Source: Burkholderia cepacia
GTDB taxonomy: Bacteria > Pseudomonadota > Gammaproteobacteria > Burkholderiales > Burkholderiaceae
Assembly: GCF_001039005.1 (NCBI RefSeq)
Contig: NZ_LDWR01000041.1
Location: forward strand, 1 to 64,000
DNA length: 64,000 nt
Reading direction: 5' to 3'
The translations under genes and the position numbers were made by a program. How positions within the stretch are numbered: the first letter of the stretch is position 1; every line of letters begins with the position of its first letter. The notes beneath the pieces are model-generated. The model saw nothing but the letters and a program-made list of their open reading frames with translations. It did not search any database and was not told the DNA's origin. Shown here in pieces: positions 15,812 through 22,369 of this stretch.

Positions 15812-15822
15812 AAAGTCACTTT
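15812..15822. repeat. AAAGTCACTTT, copy 5, in the leader of the replication gene
   Basis: It lies 19 bp upstream of the replication gene start and just before its Shine-Dalgarno, the copy best placed to be regulatory. Confidence 0.7.
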
Positions 15823-15867
15823 GGCCGCATGTCGCGGCCAGATCACAATTCGTTGAACAGTGCCCTG

Positions 15868-16041
15868 TTAGCTCGCACGCCGAGCTGCATCCAGCTCGGC
15901 AAGACGGCGGTCGCGTGCGACCTTGTGAGAGAAGCTGCGCCACGCTCCACGCCCAGCCGCATAGGACTGCCTCCCACTTGGCGAGCGGCTGTACTGCGAT
16001 GTTCCGCGTCGCAACGCGCTGCTGATTCCGTTCACGTTCAC
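15868..16041 (-). CDS. Small basic protein with GTG start (57 aa)
   Basis: The frame starts with GTG at 16041, 6 bp behind a GGAG ribosome site, and encodes about 57 residues rich in Arg and Ser (LRRGTSQYSRSPSGRQ, ending LAELDAARRAS). It begins 12 bp after the stop of the upstream gene in the same leftward operon and leaves only a 75-bp gap to the replication gene. No family is recognised. Its basic charge suggests nucleic-acid binding, which is only inference. Confidence 0.45.
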   Translation of the reverse strand: MNVNGISSALRRGTSQYSRSPSGRQSYAAGRGAWRSFSHKVARDRRLAELDAARRAS

Positions 16042-16053
16042 AGGGGTCTCCGG

Positions 16054-16437
16054 TTATTTGCCGCGCAGTCGACGCCATTCCGCCGACATGGAATCGTCGA
16101 ACGCGGCAAGGTCCAGCACGCAGAGACGATCGGTAAGCTGGTCGCGGAACGCGTGACGTTCCGCCTTGGTTGCGAGCGCGGCGCATGCGCGCGCAGCACG
16201 CTCGACAAACAAACGCATGCGCCCCGCTGCGCTCGCTTCCGCAAGAATCGGAGCGAGGTGATCGGGGAACGTGGCGATCAGTTCGGACAGCAAGCGCCCC
16301 GCTTCGGCGTGGGCACACTCGAATCGGGATGCAAGTGTCGTTACAGCGCACGCCAATTGCTGCTCAGGCGAGCAACAGAGGCCGATCTGTTCACGCTCGG
16401 GCCGGCAGCAGCCCATGCCGGGCTTAAACCGTTCCAT
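16054..16437 (-). CDS. Hypothetical early-operon protein (127 aa)
   Basis: From ATG 16437 the product reads MERFKPGMGCCRPEREQIGL, then a helical body with cysteines at the N-terminus (CC and CC) that may bind metal. It overlaps the CII-like gene by 14 bp, so translation is probably coupled. A longer start at 16476 is possible. The central region (AGRLLSELIATFPDHLAPIL) is amphipathic. I do not recognise a family. Confidence 0.55.
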   Translation of the reverse strand: MERFKPGMGCCRPEREQIGLCCSPEQQLACAVTTLASRFECAHAEAGRLLSELIATFPDHLAPILAEASAAGRMRLFVERAARACAALATKAERHAFRDQLTDRLCVLDLAAFDDSMSAEWRRLRGK

Positions 16438-17017
16438 GACGACGACGGCGACGTGCGGCGAGGTTGCGGGCGACATTCATCAAGCGCTGGAACAGGCGCT
16501 GGCCCTTGCGGCCGGTCGCGATGATCTTCTCGGCGTCTTGATCGTCGATGCGCTGATCCGCCAGCGCGCGTGTCACGTCGTCAGCAACGAGACCCACATG
16601 CGCCTGCAGGTGCAGCGCCGTCGAAACGAGACGCAGCGTGCCGGGTTCGCCGACATCGTCAGCGGCGTGGTCGTCGACGTGTTCGGCCACCAGACCGAAT
16701 CGCGAGTTCAGTGCGTGCAGCGCGTCGAGTGCATACACCTCGCCCTCTGCCTTTTCCTGCATCCACTCGATCAGCAGCTCGAACATCTCCATCGACAAGC
16801 GACTGTCGCCGACACCACGCAGGCGCAGACGAAGCGATTCCGGCGTGATGTTCTTCCCACGCCGGATCGTGAGGTGATTCGCCGCATCGGCGACACCGCC
16901 GGGCGTGTTGCGAACGGACGTATAGAGCACGTCCAGCCATTCGGTACTGTCGTATCGGCAGGTCATATCGGAGCTTTGGGAATGTGCCGCTTTCATGCTG
17001 TCGCGGCGGAGGCGCAT
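16424..17017 (-). CDS. Phage regulatory protein, CII/YmfL-like
   Basis: This is a 197-residue protein. The segment TPGGVADAANHLTIRRGKNI (about 38-57) followed by ESLRLRLRGVGDSRLSMEMF is the DNA-binding part of the phage CII (CP76)/YmfL group that follows cro in many prophages. The C-terminal half is helical and ends in a run of Arg residues. It lies between the Cro-like gene and the replication genes, which fits a regulator of lysogeny or replication control. The true start may be M8 or M18, since none of the upstream ATGs has a clear ribosome site. Confidence 0.65.
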   Translation of the reverse strand: MRLRRDSMKAAHSQSSDMTCRYDSTEWLDVLYTSVRNTPGGVADAANHLTIRRGKNITPESLRLRLRGVGDSRLSMEMFELLIEWMQEKAEGEVYALDALHALNSRFGLVAEHVDDHAADDVGEPGTLRLVSTALHLQAHVGLVADDVTRALADQRIDDQDAEKIIATGRKGQRLFQRLMNVARNLAARRRRRHGTV

Positions 17018-17030
17018 TGACTAAGATTCA

Positions 17031-17279
17031 TCAAGCGGCTGTTGTGACGGAGATCGGCTCCTCGCGCGGGACGCTCTGGAGAGATGCTTCGGCCCTGACG
17101 AAGTAGTCGTGAAGTGCCTGCACGTTCGATACGCGCGGGTCGGTAACCCTGGAAAGAGCGATCTTGGTCAGCGTGTCGTACGGCACACCCGCGTCATGCG
17201 CGATGCGCCGCCATTTGCCCTTGTTCTTATGCAGTTGCTCGATGACGAACTCCAACCAAGAACTAACACGCTGACTCAT
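17031..17279 (-). CDS. Cro-like DNA-binding regulator
   Basis: The 82-residue product starts MSQRVSSWLEFVIEQLHKNK and contains a helix-turn-helix core (WRRIAHDAGVPYDTLTKIAL, about 24-43) of the XRE/Cro type. It is the first gene of the leftward early operon, with its promoter 28-56 bp upstream and a GGGGA ribosome site. The divergent repressor gene starts 115 bp away. By position it should repress the CI-like gene and the early promoter. Confidence 0.72.
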   Translation of the reverse strand: MSQRVSSWLEFVIEQLHKNKGKWRRIAHDAGVPYDTLTKIALSRVTDPRVSNVQALHDYFVRAEASLQSVPREEPISVTTAA

Positions 17280-17286
17280 ATCATTC

Positions 17287-17382
17287 CCCAAATAGGTGCG
17301 GGATCGATTCTAAGTCTTATTTGGCTATTTTTCAATCCGCCAACAGCCGGCCGAAAGTAACGAATGTCTAGCCATATTTGGC
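17287..17382. promoter_or_regulatory. Lysogeny switch: leftward promoter and three operator-like sites
   Basis: On the minus strand TTGAAA (17330-17335), 17 bp, and TAGAAT (17307-17312) form a near-consensus sigma70 promoter for the Cro-like operon. The half-site CCAAATA occurs at 17288-17294 (plus), 17318-17324 (minus, inside the promoter spacer) and 17375-17381 (minus, as part of GCCATATTTGGC). The arrangement resembles the OR region of lambdoid phages. Confidence 0.65.
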
Positions 17383-17393
17383 AACATCAGGGG

Positions 17394-17897
17394 ATGAACA
17401 AGACACCCGCCCGCGAAATCCTCGCGCTCAAGCTGAAGCAACTGATGGACGCTCACCCAACGCTCAACACGCAGGGGAGACTCGCTGCGCGCGCAGGACT
17501 GGCGCAGCGAACAGTCGGTCGCATGCGGAACAATGAAGCCGATCCGCAGCTCGGCCACGTAGAGGCCGTCGCTGACGCACTCGGCGTGTCTCTCGTCAGC
17601 TTGATTTCCGATGAACCAGCAAGTGGGAATGGACTTCAGTACGACACGACAGCCGTCGCGCAACTGTCCGGCGAGGACCGGAAAAAGATCGAGTCGTACA
17701 TTGAATTCGTCTTGAGCGCGAGCGGCGCGGCCCGCACGGCGGGCCAGGAGACGGTGAATATTTCTGAAACAATGCCGGCGTCGAAGGCACAATCCGTATC
17801 GGTTCGACGGGCAGCTCAACGACCATTATCAGACAAAACGTTGAGCATCAATGAAGACCAAAGTCACGCCACCGAGGGAAAGCGCGGGCATCGCTAA
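17394..17897 (+). CDS. CI-like phage repressor (XRE family)
   Basis: From ATG 17394 the product (167 residues) starts MNKTPAREILALKLKQLMDA and has an XRE helix-turn-helix: NTQGRLAARAGLAQRTVGRM, then ALGVSLVSLISDEP. It is shorter than lambda CI and lacks a recognisable S24 peptidase domain (no serine-lysine dyad seen), so cleavage-dependent induction by RecA is not expected from sequence. The C-terminus is rich in Ser and Gly and may be unstructured. It is divergent from the Cro-like gene, and its 3' end overlaps the next gene by 47 bp. Confidence 0.72.
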   Translation: MNKTPAREILALKLKQLMDAHPTLNTQGRLAARAGLAQRTVGRMRNNEADPQLGHVEAVADALGVSLVSLISDEPASGNGLQYDTTAVAQLSGEDRKKIESYIEFVLSASGAARTAGQETVNISETMPASKAQSVSVRRAAQRPLSDKTLSINEDQSHATEGKRGHR

Positions 17898-18348
17898 CCT
17901 GTCCGCCTTTCGTGCACGCAAGTTCCAGTCGACATCCAGCACGCCTCCAGAACCCCGCCGTGATCGGGAGGCCGTCACGCGCAACGCCCTACTGGGCGAA
18001 CTCAATTCGCGCAACTCCCCCGTCATCGCATACGCCGCCGTGCTCATGTTGGAGAACGGCGACATCACCTTGTCAGCCGCAGGCATTGAACCGGAGTTCG
18101 CCCCGGCGATCCAGTCCGGCCTGACTCGAATCCATGACCGAATCGACGAGCACACCAGCCGTCGTCGCCGACGCAATCAGGCCGGGTTCGTACAAATTAT
18201 CCCGCTCGTCTCGGCCGCGATTCTTGCGGCAACGTATATCAACGTCGTGCCGTGGATGGACGTTGCGCTTTCCGTTGCCGGCCAACTGTTGGCCGGCGTC
18301 GCCGTCATGCGACGCGATCGGACGCACGCACCGACCCGAGACAAATAA
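17851..18348 (+). CDS. Hypothetical protein with C-terminal membrane segment (165 aa)
   Basis: The product starts MKTKVTPPRESAGIANLSAF, has a helical soluble part (residues about 45-105), and then two hydrophobic stretches (FVQIIPLVSAAILAATYI and VALSVAGQLLAGVAVM) before a basic C-terminus. It overlaps the repressor gene by 47 bp, so it is probably expressed with it in the lysogen. A role in superinfection exclusion would fit a lysogen-expressed membrane protein, but nothing in the sequence proves it. Confidence 0.6.
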   Translation: MKTKVTPPRESAGIANLSAFRARKFQSTSSTPPEPRRDREAVTRNALLGELNSRNSPVIAYAAVLMLENGDITLSAAGIEPEFAPAIQSGLTRIHDRIDEHTSRRRRRNQAGFVQIIPLVSAAILAATYINVVPWMDVALSVAGQLLAGVAVMRRDRTHAPTRDK

Positions 18349-18404
18349 GACGAACGAGAGGCATCACCCGGGCGAACAATTCACCATGACAAGTCATATT
18401 AGGC

Positions 18405-18432
18405 TTGACCATATAAGCCATTAAAGACTAAT
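18405..18432 (+). promoter_or_regulatory. Candidate promoter of the plus-strand early/lysogen operon
   Basis: TTGACC (18405-18410), 16 bp, ACTAAT (18427-18432); alternatively TATAAG (18412-18417) serves as -10. A GGCTT/AAGCC dyad (18402-18419) covers the region and could be an operator. Confidence 0.45.
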
Positions 18433-18467
18433 CTCCGGGTTGCGCAATGTCGCGCAGACCCGGAGAT
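18431..18467 (+). promoter_or_regulatory. RNA hairpin sequestering the Shine-Dalgarno of the next gene
   Basis: ATCTCCGGGT plus TGCGC pairs with GCGCA plus ACCCGGAGAT around a 6-nt loop, a 15-bp stem with one bulged G. The 3' arm contains the GGAG (18462-18465) that should serve the ATG at 18473, so translation would be blocked when the hairpin forms. Confidence 0.6.
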
Positions 18468-18472
18468 CCACC

Positions 18473-18691
18473 ATGCAAACAACCGATCAGCATGCGGAAG
18501 CCCGCCACGACTGGCTCCGCGACGAACAAACGCCCCGCATCACGCCGTCCGAACCTGCCCGCCAAAGCAACTTTGAAAAGTCGCCGATCTTCCGCTGGAC
18601 AGTCGTCGCCGCCCTCCTGTTCGTCGCCGTGAACGTGTTCCAAGACGATCCGGTCGTCGTGCCTCCGACCGCGTACCACGTCACCGTCTAA
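18473..18691 (+). CDS. Small phage membrane protein (72 aa)
   Basis: The product starts MQTTDQHAEARHDWLRDEQT, is hydrophilic up to residue 45, and then has one transmembrane helix (WTVVAALLFVAVNVF) and a short C-terminal tail. ATG 18473 follows a GGAG ribosome site that lies inside a strong hairpin. The AAAGCAACTTT motif encodes Gln-Ser-Asn-Phe just before the membrane helix. No family is recognised; single-span small proteins in this position are common in temperate phages. Confidence 0.6.
   Translation: MQTTDQHAEARHDWLRDEQTPRITPSEPARQSNFEKSPIFRWTVVAALLFVAVNVFQDDPVVVPPTAYHVTV
18564..18574. repeat. AAAGCAACTTT, copy 6 of the dispersed near-palindrome
   Basis: It lies within the small membrane protein gene and extends to CAAAGCAACTTTG. 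Confidence 0.7.
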
Positions 18692-18741
18692 TCCGCCCCG
18701 ACCTTGCCGGGGCGAGCGGCCCCGGCGTCATGGAGACCACC

Positions 18742-19104
18742 ATGTCGCGAACCAAAGCCCGCACACTTCCCGTCGTCGACATCGAGCGTCGCGACACCCT
18801 GTCACTGCGCACCATCACGCGATACGACCGGAACGCGCGCCGTCCGTCGACCCCGATTCTGATCGGCAAATACGTTGTCGGTCGTCGCCCCTTGGCTGAT
18901 TGCGTCCATACGCTGTATCTGATCCTCGACGGCGCAGAGATCGCCGGCACCCAGATCTCGATCCCGAGCGAAAGCGACTGCGTCAGCGCGGTCAAGCGCC
19001 TGCGAGAAGCAAGGCGCGCGGCGGGCATGGCAGCAACGAACGCGATCAACAAAGCGAAGAAGCCGGGCAAGACGCGCACGGCAGCACTGCAGGAGGCCGC
19101 GTAA
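18742..19104 (+). CDS. Hypothetical early protein (120 aa)
   Basis: From ATG 18742 (GGAG 6 bases upstream) the product starts MSRTKARTLPVVDIERRDTL. It has a beta-rich N-terminal half (ITRYDRNARRPSTPILIGKY) and a basic, Ala/Lys-rich C-terminus. It is coupled to the ParB-like gene by TAATG. An ATG at 18730 is a possible alternative start. No family is recognised. Its basic character and proximity to a ParB-like protein suggest a DNA-binding accessory function. Confidence 0.55.
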   Translation: MSRTKARTLPVVDIERRDTLSLRTITRYDRNARRPSTPILIGKYVVGRRPLADCVHTLYLILDGAEIAGTQISIPSESDCVSAVKRLREARRAAGMAATNAINKAKKPGKTRTAALQEAA

Positions 19105-20552
19105 TGGACGACCGCACGCAACAGCTCGACCTGACCGCGCCGATCCCGACCGGGAACACGAAGGCTGCTGCTGCCGCTGCGGGCGCAACGTCGGCGGACC
19201 TGTGGATGGTCCCCTATGGTCAACTTCACTACGACCCGTCCGACAACATCCGACCAGTTGATCCCGAATGGGTGACGCACCTCACTGCCCTCATCATCGA
19301 AAACGGGTATGACAAGGGGTCGCCACTCCATTGCTACGCGCGCAAGGTCGATGGAAAAGATCTGCTTTACGTGTACAAGGGGCAACACCGCTACCTCGCG
19401 GCCGGCAACGCAATCGAAGCTGGTAAGGATATTGGCAAGATCCCCGTCGTCGTCCGCGATGCCAAGATGGTCAACCGCGCCGAAATGGTGATCGACGGCT
19501 ATCTCAGCAACGATAGCAAGCGGTCGTCACCTCTTGATCTTGCGGCGGCCGTAGCAGAGCTACGCGACATCCACGGCATGACCCTCGCAGCCATCTGCAA
19601 GCGCTTGCATGTCACTGATCAAACCGTGCGTGACGTCGGCCTGCTTGAGCGCGCCCCGGTTGAACTGCACCAGCTCGTACGCGCAGGCCAATGCACCGGC
19701 ACGCTTGCGATCGAACAGATCCGGCTCCACGGCGACAACAAGGCACTCGAACGCATCGTCGTCGGGATATCCAAAGCAGCGGAAGCCGGCAAATCGAAGG
19801 TGACGAAGAAGTATCTCGAAGCAGCGCCCCTGCTCAATGCGCTCCCGGACCAAGCATCTTCGGTCGAGCAGAAAACATCTGCAGCCGCCCCCACCGACGC
19901 CGAACCTCTCGCCACGTCGACGGCCGCGGAAGTCACGGTCGAGACGCAGACGCCGGCACAGCCAGCCACGCGCCAAAGCGCCCCCGCCAAGATCAACGAC
20001 GCGCGCGCAAAGCAACTTTTTCAGGCACTGCAATCGGTCCTGCATGACCCCGCCTTCGACCAACTCTCGCCGGGCACGATCCATGCCGTACACGCGGGTT
20101 TGAACGGCATAGCCCACCTGTTCCTCGGCGGGGTTGGGCCGACACCGACTGATCATCCGATCCACACACCGAACAAGCACGGCGTTTTCGACGCCTGCGA
20201 GACGATCAAGTCCCCTGCCAGCAAGCGCACCCGCAAAAGCCCTGCTGCGATCCACCTCGCTCACGTTGAACATGGGGTGTGGATTCATTCGTTCACGCTG
20301 GCGGTCGGTTCCAGCGGTATGACCGGCCTGCCGTCACTGCTCAGCTTCACGGAGACGTACCCGACACGCGGGCAAGCAATCCGGGGCGCGGTGTCAGACA
20401 TGACACGCGTCATGCAGTCGCCAAGCTACGCGAAAGCAAAGGAAGCACCGATCGTCAATGCGTGGCTCGACAAGTTGTATGCGATGCCTGATCCCGAATG
20501 GACGCCGGAGCTGGCAGCCAAGCTTGCGGCCGCGCAGGAGGCAGCCAAATGA
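19104..20552 (+). CDS. ParB-like protein (ParB/sulfiredoxin fold)
   Basis: The 482-residue protein starts MDDRTQQLDLTAPIPTGNTK. Residues about 32-115 form a ParB-type domain (DNIRPVDPEWVTHLTALIIE, then LYVYKGQHRYLAAGNA), and a helix-turn-helix segment follows (LDLAAAVAELRDIHGMTLAA ICKRL, about 135-160). The C-terminal half is low complexity (Ala/Thr/Pro-rich linker about 265-305) and then a globular part. Stand-alone ParB-like proteins in prophages can be transcription or replication regulators or nucleases. No ParA is encoded nearby, so plasmid-type partition is unlikely. Confidence 0.7.
   Translation: MDDRTQQLDLTAPIPTGNTKAAAAAAGATSADLWMVPYGQLHYDPSDNIRPVDPEWVTHLTALIIENGYDKGSPLHCYARKVDGKDLLYVYKGQHRYLAAGNAIEAGKDIGKIPVVVRDAKMVNRAEMVIDGYLSNDSKRSSPLDLAAAVAELRDIHGMTLAAICKRLHVTDQTVRDVGLLERAPVELHQLVRAGQCTGTLAIEQIRLHGDNKALERIVVGISKAAEAGKSKVTKKYLEAAPLLNALPDQASSVEQKTSAAAPTDAEPLATSTAAEVTVETQTPAQPATRQSAPAKINDARAKQLFQALQSVLHDPAFDQLSPGTIHAVHAGLNGIAHLFLGGVGPTPTDHPIHTPNKHGVFDACETIKSPASKRTRKSPAAIHLAHVEHGVWIHSFTLAVGSSGMTGLPSLLSFTETYPTRGQAIRGAVSDMTRVMQSPSYAKAKEAPIVNAWLDKLYAMPDPEWTPELAAKLAAAQEAAK
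20009..20019. repeat. AAAGCAACTTT, copy 7 of the dispersed near-palindrome
   Basis: It lies inside the ParB-like gene, where it encodes Lys-Gln-Leu-Phe. Confidence 0.7.
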
Positions 20553-20974
20553 CCCCGCGCCCGGCCCTTTCTACCCCACGTCCGCTGCCGCGAAAGCGGG
20601 AAAGCGCGAAGAGCTGCACGGCTATCAAACTGGCGAGCGTCAACGGCACTTCGATGCAGTCGGACTGCGACGGGCTGACGCCCGCAAAAGCGTTCCAGAA
20701 GAACGAAGCCTTGGCGGATGCCCGCCAAGGCAGGCTCGCGCGACTCGACGTCCTTCGCGTTCAGATCCACGCGCTGATAGCCGAGATCTCGCACGCGGCC
20801 GACGTCGCGCTGCTGGACCTGATGGCCGATGAGATTGGTTCATTCTCTCGCCACAAGGCCGCGCAGGAAGTCCGCACCTGGGCCGCAACAGCCACGATCA
20901 CATTGGAGACAGGTTTCATGCAGCTCGCCCGTGCAGCGCAACCTGTCGTCGAAGAACAAGGAGGTTTGAATTGA
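20549..20974 (+). CDS. Hypothetical protein downstream of ParB-like gene (141 aa)
   Basis: ATG 20549 overlaps the stop of the ParB-like gene (ATGA). The product begins MTPRPALSTPRPLPRKRESA, a Pro/Arg-rich N-terminus, and continues as a helical domain (RLARLDVLRVQIHALIAEIS) of about 90 residues. No enzymatic motif is seen. It overlaps the start of the AlpA gene by 4 bp, so the three genes probably form one translational unit. Confidence 0.6.
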   Translation: MTPRPALSTPRPLPRKRESAKSCTAIKLASVNGTSMQSDCDGLTPAKAFQKNEALADARQGRLARLDVLRVQIHALIAEISHAADVALLDLMADEIGSFSRHKAAQEVRTWAATATITLETGFMQLARAAQPVVEEQGGLN

Positions 20975-21174
20975 GCACTACGACTGAACGCCTGCTGCGG
21001 CTGCCGACCGTCCTCGGCATGGTCGGCCTCGGCAAGACCACGATTTACGACATGATGAAAGAAGGTAGCTTCCCGAAACCGCGACGCGTACGAAACCTGT
21101 CGCTCTGGGCTGAGACGGAAGTACAAGCATGGATTCGTTCCATCACATTGCGCGAAACGTCCACCGCCCAATAA
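20971..21174 (+). CDS. AlpA-type excisionase/transcription regulator
   Basis: The 67-residue protein starts with TTG at 20971, behind an AGGAGG site, and reads MSTTTERLLRLPTVLGMVGL. Then come KTTIYDMMKEGSFPKPRRV (winged helix) and WAETEVQAWIRS, the AlpA family signature (PF05930). AlpA and Xis-like proteins control excision or integrase expression and normally lie beside int. Here the next genes are a DUF262/HEPN cassette, and no intact integrase follows, which suggests rearrangement of the prophage end. Confidence 0.8.
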   Translation: MSTTTERLLRLPTVLGMVGLGKTTIYDMMKEGSFPKPRRVRNLSLWAETEVQAWIRSITLRETSTAQ

Positions 21175-21357
21175 CATGTCTAAGTCTAGACCTGATCCCT
21201 CAGTCAGCATCTGATCAGGTCTGAAATGACTTGGATGTGACCTCATCAACGGCCGTGATCGACCCACAAGGGACGGTCTCTCTTCTACGAAGCAGACGTT
21301 CAAAAACCGAACATGGACCGCATCATCCGCACAATTGATGCGCGAGAAGGGGTTACT

Positions 21358-21697
21358 TCAATCCTCATGCGACGTAGGACGAATTTCTCCGAAATCGTAT
21401 CGATGAACCTGTCCGAATAGCTCGACTTCGTTGCCGTCGATGACAATCCCTGCACCGTCGGGACATGCATAGAGGTCCGGAATTATAGAAGACAATCTCA
21501 ACTGATCTCGGGTAACACTGTCAGAATTGAAGTGCGGCCAAAAGTGGAAATCGACAAGGCCAAGTCCTGCATTGTCGATTACCGAAAGACCTTCTAGACT
21601 CGTTGTTCCTTGCGGTGCATTGCCATGACCGACTCGCCCGTCCGCAGACTGAATCCATCCTTCCCAACGGGGGTGGGGCGTCCATCCCGTTGCTTAC
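21358..21697 (-). pseudogene. 3' fragment of a protein resembling peptidase E (S51/GAT1-like)
   Basis: An open minus-strand frame of about 113 codons lacks any start codon and follows a TAA. It reads GWTPHPRWEGWIQSADG, then GLSVIDNAGLGLVDFHFWPH, then LYACPDGAGIVIDGNEVELF and ends HED. The order (glycine turn, GLG, a WPHF/CPHY-like motif, ADDGAA-like end) looks like the C-terminal half of S51/peptidase E or cyanophycinase-type proteins. The 5' half is missing; it ends 6 bp downstream of the HEPN gene stop. Family assignment is tentative. Confidence 0.35.
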
Positions 21698-21703
21698 CCC
21701 TCT

Positions 21704-22369
21704 TCACACAGGCGCCGCTCCAGCGATAAGGTCATCCAGCAGACTGTCTATTGCCTCAATCCCAGGCATTAAGCCCTCAACCCGCCGATACTCTTCGGCA
21801 GGATTTATAGCCTGCCTCACCGCCCTTCTACTGGACGTGTGCGCCGCCTGTCCGCGCAATGACCCGAACGAATCAATCGCCGCGAGAAACGTCGGGTCCA
21901 ACTGCGCTGGCCCAATTCCGAGTGGAAGCAACAGGGATAAGAGGTTCTTCTCCCGTACGCCATGGTTCTCAGTCCGGACGTAGTGGTGGAAGGAGGTGAC
22001 CACCGGCGCAAAACGCTCGGAAACATCTATCAACATGGGCCATGCCTTTCTCTTGTTCTCCGAAGGAGCTTCCAGTGTGTCCGGCGGCGACGGCATTTCC
22101 TTTCCCGAGAACGCAAGGAGACAAAGCGCGATGCGAGATACGTGCGACCTTTCGTCCCAGGCTGCTCGAGCGCTGTTGGCTGCCTCCAGTGCACGATCCT
22201 CAAAGTAGGCCTCAATTTCAGCATGCGCTAGCACACGGTACGCGAGCGCGGTCATCGCGACCTTGTCTTCGTCCTCATAAACGCCAGTCTCGTCAAAAGG
22301 GTCCGGAAGGAGATGCCTCCGTAGCTCCGCGAGCTGCGCAACCAAGTGAGTCAGTCGCTCAGACGCCAT
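21704..22369 (-). CDS. HEPN RNase-like protein partnered with DUF262 (RiboL-PSP/MAE-type HEPN)
   Basis: From ATG 22369 the 221-residue product starts MASERLTHLVAQLAELRRHL, has AYRVLAHAEIEAYFEDRALE (about 43-62), then NHGVREKNLLSLLLPLGI and finally DSFGSLRGQAAHTS, where R172 and H177 make an Rx4H motif of HEPN ribonucleases. The pattern fits the RiboL-PSP-HEPN group, whose members are often found next to DUF262 genes. It overlaps the DUF262 gene by 11 bp. The start at 22462 is possible but lies deep in that gene. An RNase effector held in check or activated by its partner is inferred. Confidence 0.72.
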   Translation of the reverse strand: MASERLTHLVAQLAELRRHLLPDPFDETGVYEDEDKVAMTALAYRVLAHAEIEAYFEDRALEAANSARAAWDERSHVSRIALCLLAFSGKEMPSPPDTLEAPSENKRKAWPMLIDVSERFAPVVTSFHHYVRTENHGVREKNLLSLLLPLGIGPAQLDPTFLAAIDSFGSLRGQAAHTSSRRAVRQAINPAEEYRRVEGLMPGIEAIDSLLDDLIAGAAPV

